Below are positions 24,064 through 27,076 of a stretch of DNA of 27,076 nt, piece by piece. Numbering within the stretch: position 1 is the first letter of the stretch; each line of letters opens with the position of its first letter. Below the pieces are notes generated by a model that saw only the letters and a program-made list of their open reading frames with translations, searched no databases and was not told the DNA's origin. The position numbers and the translations under genes are program-made. The DNA is from Bacteroidaceae bacterium (GTDB taxonomy: Bacteria; Bacteroidota; Bacteroidia; Bacteroidales; Bacteroidaceae), in assembly GCA_016302435.1 (NCBI GenBank), contig JAEDNQ010000008.1, forward strand, positions 1-27,076. Reading direction: 5' to 3'.

Positions 24064-26805
24064 TTAGAAGTCAAGCTTCACCTTTACGGAGAAGGTGCGT
24101 CCGAAGGAGTAGAACACACGGTAGGCATCCTGCCACCTGTTGTTTGTGCCGTCATAGAATGCGTCCATGATGTACTCGTAGTCAAGGACATTGTTAATAT
24201 TGGCTATGAGGGTGGCGTTGCAACCTCCAAGCTTAAACTTATAGCGCGCATTCAGATCCAGCTGCCCCGCATCGGGTATCTTCCATGGCTCCTGTAGCGT
24301 AAACTCATTGGACGCCGTGTAGCTCGGCAGGGTGAAGTCAGCATAGTTGCGCGCATAGTATGTGTAGTCAGCCCCAACAGATATTTCTTTCGTCGGGCGG
24401 AAAGTCAGACCGAGCGACATGGTGGTCTGAGCCGAACCGCCCACATGCACTCCCTTCTGGTTGAGAGTGAACTTCACGTGGTCGGGCGCACCCACAGCAG
24501 AGGCTATCTCGCCCGTAGAGAGGTTGGACAGAGGCTGGCTCTCAGAATTGTAGAAGTAGGCAGTCGCATTGCTGTTCCACTTCCAGTTGCCGAGCGACAC
24601 CATGGCCTTGATGTCAATCCACGGAGCAGGCTTAACGACGGCATCCAGTTCGAGACCCACATGCTTGGCGTCCACTCCCTCCATGTTCATGATGTAGCGG
24701 TCCTTGCTCTGGTCGAGGTTGCCCCATCGTGTGGTCGTCTTGTCCATCCAGAGCGTGTAGTAGGCATTGACATCCACCTTCACCCAGTTGTTCTTGAATC
24801 CGTAGCCGAGCTCTGCAGAGAACGCCTTCTCGTTGACAGCGTCGGGGTTGGCCTCGTTGCTCGTGTGCGACATGAGGAACACACCGCCTGAGAAGAAGGG
24901 AGCGCGGCTGATGTAGCCCAAGTTGGCGAAGACATTCTGATAGGCATCAAGGTTGTAGTTCGCGCCACCCTTGACAGTGTAGCCCAAGAAGTTGAGCACC
25001 TGCGACTTAGCGTGCGCGGCGTCATAGTAGAAGCGGTCCACTCGCCAGTAGCGTGAGTTTGACACCGAACCGGAGACGAAGGCCGAGAGATTTTCCATTT
25101 TGGTATATTCCATCTGTGCGAAGACACCAGCCTGCTCCACGTGGCTGTCATAGTCTCTGTAGACCACGTCGCCTATGCCGAGCTTCTCATATTTCCACAT
25201 CGGGTCAGCCGCCTTGTAGTTGTTGGCGGGGTCGACATTGCTGCGGTAGCGCAGGTCGGTGAAGTAGGCACCGTTGTAGAGGTCAGAGATCTTGGTGGCG
25301 TGCACACCCTTGTAGCTTCTGAGGTCGACACCTATGTATGAATTGATCTCTGGTGTGAGCTGATGGGTATATGTAGAAAGCAAGCCGTACCAGTAGTGGT
25401 CGTTGCGTCCGTCGGCCATGATCATCAGCGAACCGTGGTCGCTCGCCTCGTTCATCTTCTGCACCTCATCGTAGGCGTATGTGCCGTCGCCGTGGCGAAA
25501 CTTCATGTTGAGAGTGCCATTGCTGGCTCCGTACCAGTAGTTGCTGTAAGTGGCGTCTATGCCCTGCCCCGTAGTGCCGTAGCCATAGCCGCGAGACATG
25601 TAGAGCACAGCGCTGAGCGAGGATTTAGGGTTGATGTCCCACTGGTAGTTGAGCGAGAGCTGCGGCTTGTGGTAGTAGTTGACCGTCGAAGACTTGCGCT
25701 CGCCGTTCATTCCAAAGCCATAGGTCGGGTTGTAGCGGTATGGGCTTCTGCCCGCCATGTAGTTGGCAGCCTTCTGCCATCCCTCCACCGAGAGTCCGTC
25801 GTAGGAGCTGCGCTGGTTGTGCTTCTGTGGCGAACCGAAGGCAGTGAAAGAGAGGGTATGGTCTGTGCCGAAGCGTTTGTAGACAGAGAGGAAATAGTTG
25901 TACACCTCAAACTCTGTGCCCTGCACATATCCGTCGCCCCAGCTCTTGCCTCCCATGACTGTCATGCCCCAGCCTCCCTTGGTGAGGCCTGTGGACAGAG
26001 TGAGCGACACATTGTTGCTGCCGTCGTTACCCATGCCGTATACGAAGCTGCCTCCTTTCTCCGAGTCTATAGTGCGAGTGATGATATTGATAGTTCCGCC
26101 TACCGATGGCGCTGACACCTTGCTTGCTCCCAAGCCTCGCTGAGTCTGCACTATGCGCGACACATCGCTCAGTCCTGCCCAGTTGCTCCAGTACACGCCG
26201 CCCCACTCCATGTCGTTCATAGGCACTCCGTTGACCATCACAGCCACGTTGGCGCTCTGAAATCCGCGCATGTTGATTTTCGAATCGCCAAATCCGCCAC
26301 CGCTCTTCGTAGCGTACACTCCTGGAGTAGGCTTGAGCACCTCAGGAAATTCCTGTCCGCCCAACTTCTCTTCTATATGCGTCTTGTTGAGGTTGGACAT
26401 AGCCACAGGGGTCTTGCGAGCCAGACCAATAGACGAGGACACGATGACGTCGCTTATAATCTGCGCGTCCAATACGAGCTCCACCACTCCGAGGTTGACA
26501 GATGCCCCTTTCTTCAGGTTAGCATGCTTTCCCTTGCCCGGCACTATGTTCTGCTCGAGCGCCTCATATCCGAGACATTCAAACATGATGATGTTATGAG
26601 TGGCATCAGCATCTATCTTGAAGCGTCCGTTGTCGTCCGTAGTGGCCTTAAACTCCGTGCCAGGTATGGTCACGACCGACCCCACTATGGGTTCTTTTGT
26701 CTCGGAGTCCACCACAGTGCCTGTGACCGTCTGCGATTTCATCACCCCCACTCCCATCAAGAGGAGAGCTGTCATTGTTATTATATGCTTCTTATTTCCT
26801 GTCAT
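24064..26805 (-). CDS. TonB-dependent outer-membrane receptor with N-terminal regulatory-like domain
   Basis: The 913-residue protein has a signal peptide (about 1-24), a carboxypeptidase-regulatory-like domain (about 26-92: VTGTVVDSETKEPIVGSVVTI, FKATTDDNGRFKI), a plug (about 125-245 with KINMRGFQSANVAVMVNGVPM and GLGASKVSAPSVGGTINIITR) and a 22-strand-type barrel ending in FSVKVKLDF with the C-terminal Phe of outer-membrane proteins. Such receptors import large or scarce ligands using TonB energy. The NDMEWGGVYWSNWAGLSDV segment (197-215) is shared by a Bacteroidetes subgroup of these receptors, whose ligands are mostly not known; it lacks a SusD partner, so glycan uptake is not implied. 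It is the first gene of a three-gene set with the lipoprotein and possibly the kinase. Confidence 0.95.
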   Translation of the reverse strand: MTGNKKHIITMTALLLMGVGVMKSQTVTGTVVDSETKEPIVGSVVTIPGTEFKATTDDNGRFKIDADATHNIIMFECLGYEALEQNIVPGKGKHANLKKGASVNLGVVELVLDAQIISDVIVSSSIGLARKTPVAMSNLNKTHIEEKLGGQEFPEVLKPTPGVYATKSGGGFGDSKINMRGFQSANVAVMVNGVPMNDMEWGGVYWSNWAGLSDVSRIVQTQRGLGASKVSAPSVGGTINIITRTIDSEKGGSFVYGMGNDGSNNVSLTLSTGLTKGGWGMTVMGGKSWGDGYVQGTEFEVYNYFLSVYKRFGTDHTLSFTAFGSPQKHNQRSSYDGLSVEGWQKAANYMAGRSPYRYNPTYGFGMNGERKSSTVNYYHKPQLSLNYQWDINPKSSLSAVLYMSRGYGYGTTGQGIDATYSNYWYGASNGTLNMKFRHGDGTYAYDEVQKMNEASDHGSLMIMADGRNDHYWYGLLSTYTHQLTPEINSYIGVDLRSYKGVHATKISDLYNGAYFTDLRYRSNVDPANNYKAADPMWKYEKLGIGDVVYRDYDSHVEQAGVFAQMEYTKMENLSAFVSGSVSNSRYWRVDRFYYDAAHAKSQVLNFLGYTVKGGANYNLDAYQNVFANLGYISRAPFFSGGVFLMSHTSNEANPDAVNEKAFSAELGYGFKNNWVKVDVNAYYTLWMDKTTTRWGNLDQSKDRYIMNMEGVDAKHVGLELDAVVKPAPWIDIKAMVSLGNWKWNSNATAYFYNSESQPLSNLSTGEIASAVGAPDHVKFTLNQKGVHVGGSAQTTMSLGLTFRPTKEISVGADYTYYARNYADFTLPSYTASNEFTLQEPWKIPDAGQLDLNARYKFKLGGCNATLIANINNVLDYEYIMDAFYDGTNNRWQDAYRVFYSFGRTFSVKVKLDF

Positions 26806-26833
26806 TATTTTATTGTATTATTATAATCTTCTA

Positions 26834-26841
26834 CAAAGTTA
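26834..26841 (-). promoter_or_regulatory. -7 box of the TonB receptor gene
   Basis: The minus strand reads TAACTTTG, a full match to TAnnTTTG, 29 bp upstream of the receptor ATG, preceded by an A-tract of nine. The -33 element is poor (TTTT). Nothing resembling a Fur box or other known operator was recognised nearby. Confidence 0.55.
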
Positions 26842-27027
26842 CAATTTTTTTTTGAAAACAGCATAATTTTCGCAATAATAAATTCAAAAATAAGGTAAAA
26901 AACATGCAAAAAGACACCTATTGCCAATTAGTGTACGAGAAATCCGACGAATTGTACGGGAGTCCTGAGGAAACTGGGAAAGTTTAACTATCGGATATTT
27001 ATTGTTGTCCGCTAAAACTTTGTCACT

Positions 27028-27055
27028 CGCGTATGCGTATATGCATGCACATGTA
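27028..27055. repeat. 28-bp alternating purine-pyrimidine tract near the right edge
   Basis: Bases 27028-27055 alternate pyrimidine/purine without a break and include TATGCGTATATGCATGCAC. The tract lies in the 271-bp stretch upstream of the TonB receptor gene, which otherwise shows only the -7 box and AT-rich sequence up to the window end. Confidence 0.75.
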
Positions 27056-27076
27056 AGTCTCGAAAAATAAAAATTT

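Noticed and set aside
25363..26115. A 250-codon open frame on the plus strand
   Set aside because: It is antisense to the TonB receptor plug and barrel, whose sequence is clearly real, and shows only low-complexity Val/Ala/His composition.

Overview
The window looks like a chromosomal segment of a Bacteroidales bacterium, most likely Prevotellaceae (Prevotella/Segatella-like); the genus is an inference. The evidence is: Bacteroidetes-type promoters with a TAnnTTTG -7 box (the best has TTTG, 19 nt, then TACCTTTG upstream of rplY); families largely confined to or typical of this phylum (DUF3276 PUR-like protein, DUF5606, the long form of NusB, a multi-SLBB exporter, a TonB receptor with an N-terminal carboxypeptidase-regulatory-like domain); and the order nusB-yajC-ybbR-coaE-DUF5606. 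No rRNA, tRNA, insertion sequence, integrase or CRISPR array was seen.

Region 1 (1-10076, all minus strand) is the promoter-proximal part of a surface polysaccharide (capsule/exopolysaccharide) operon. In transcription order it encodes a small PglC-like phosphoglycosyl transferase that starts the lipid-linked repeat unit, an outer-membrane export protein with six SLBB repeats, UDP-galactopyranose mutase (glf, supplying galactofuranose), a Wzz-type chain-length protein, a Wzx/MATE-like flippase, a hexapeptide acyltransferase, an EpsG/Wzy-like polymerase, and a DUF4886 SGNH-hydrolase-like lipoprotein that runs off the left edge. Several joints overlap (4-20 bp). Together they form a Wzx/Wzy-type assembly line; the glycosyltransferases must lie beyond the left edge. 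A roughly 440-bp spacer (10077-10519) carries the probable operon promoter, a leader hairpin and a set of repeats.

Region 2 (10520-13157, plus) holds two peptidases 28 bp apart: an exported C1B cysteine peptidase (bleomycin hydrolase/PepC family) and the metallopeptidase PepT. A repeat array with a perfect 16-bp stem follows.

Region 3 (13374-15837, minus) is translation housekeeping: a PUR-alpha-like DUF3276 protein with its own promoter, rplY (bL25), pth and an S4-domain HslR-like protein; pth and the S4 gene overlap by 4 bp.

Region 4 (16082-19691, plus) is the conserved cluster nusB, yajC, ybbR, coaE and DUF5606. It ends in a strong terminator shared with the convergent gene.

Region 5 (19850-26805, minus) reads from right to left: a TonB-dependent receptor, a lipoprotein with internal repeats, a membrane hybrid-less sensor histidine kinase with a substrate-binding-protein-like periplasmic domain, and a small META/HslJ-like lipoprotein. 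The first three may form an uptake-and-sensing unit for an unknown ligand.

I see no obviously new multi-gene defence or mobile system. The most unusual signals are non-coding: the 13.2-kb palindromic repeat array, 26-bp tandem repeats before the DUF5606 gene, two long alternating purine-pyrimidine tracts, and the repeats upstream of the C1B peptidase.
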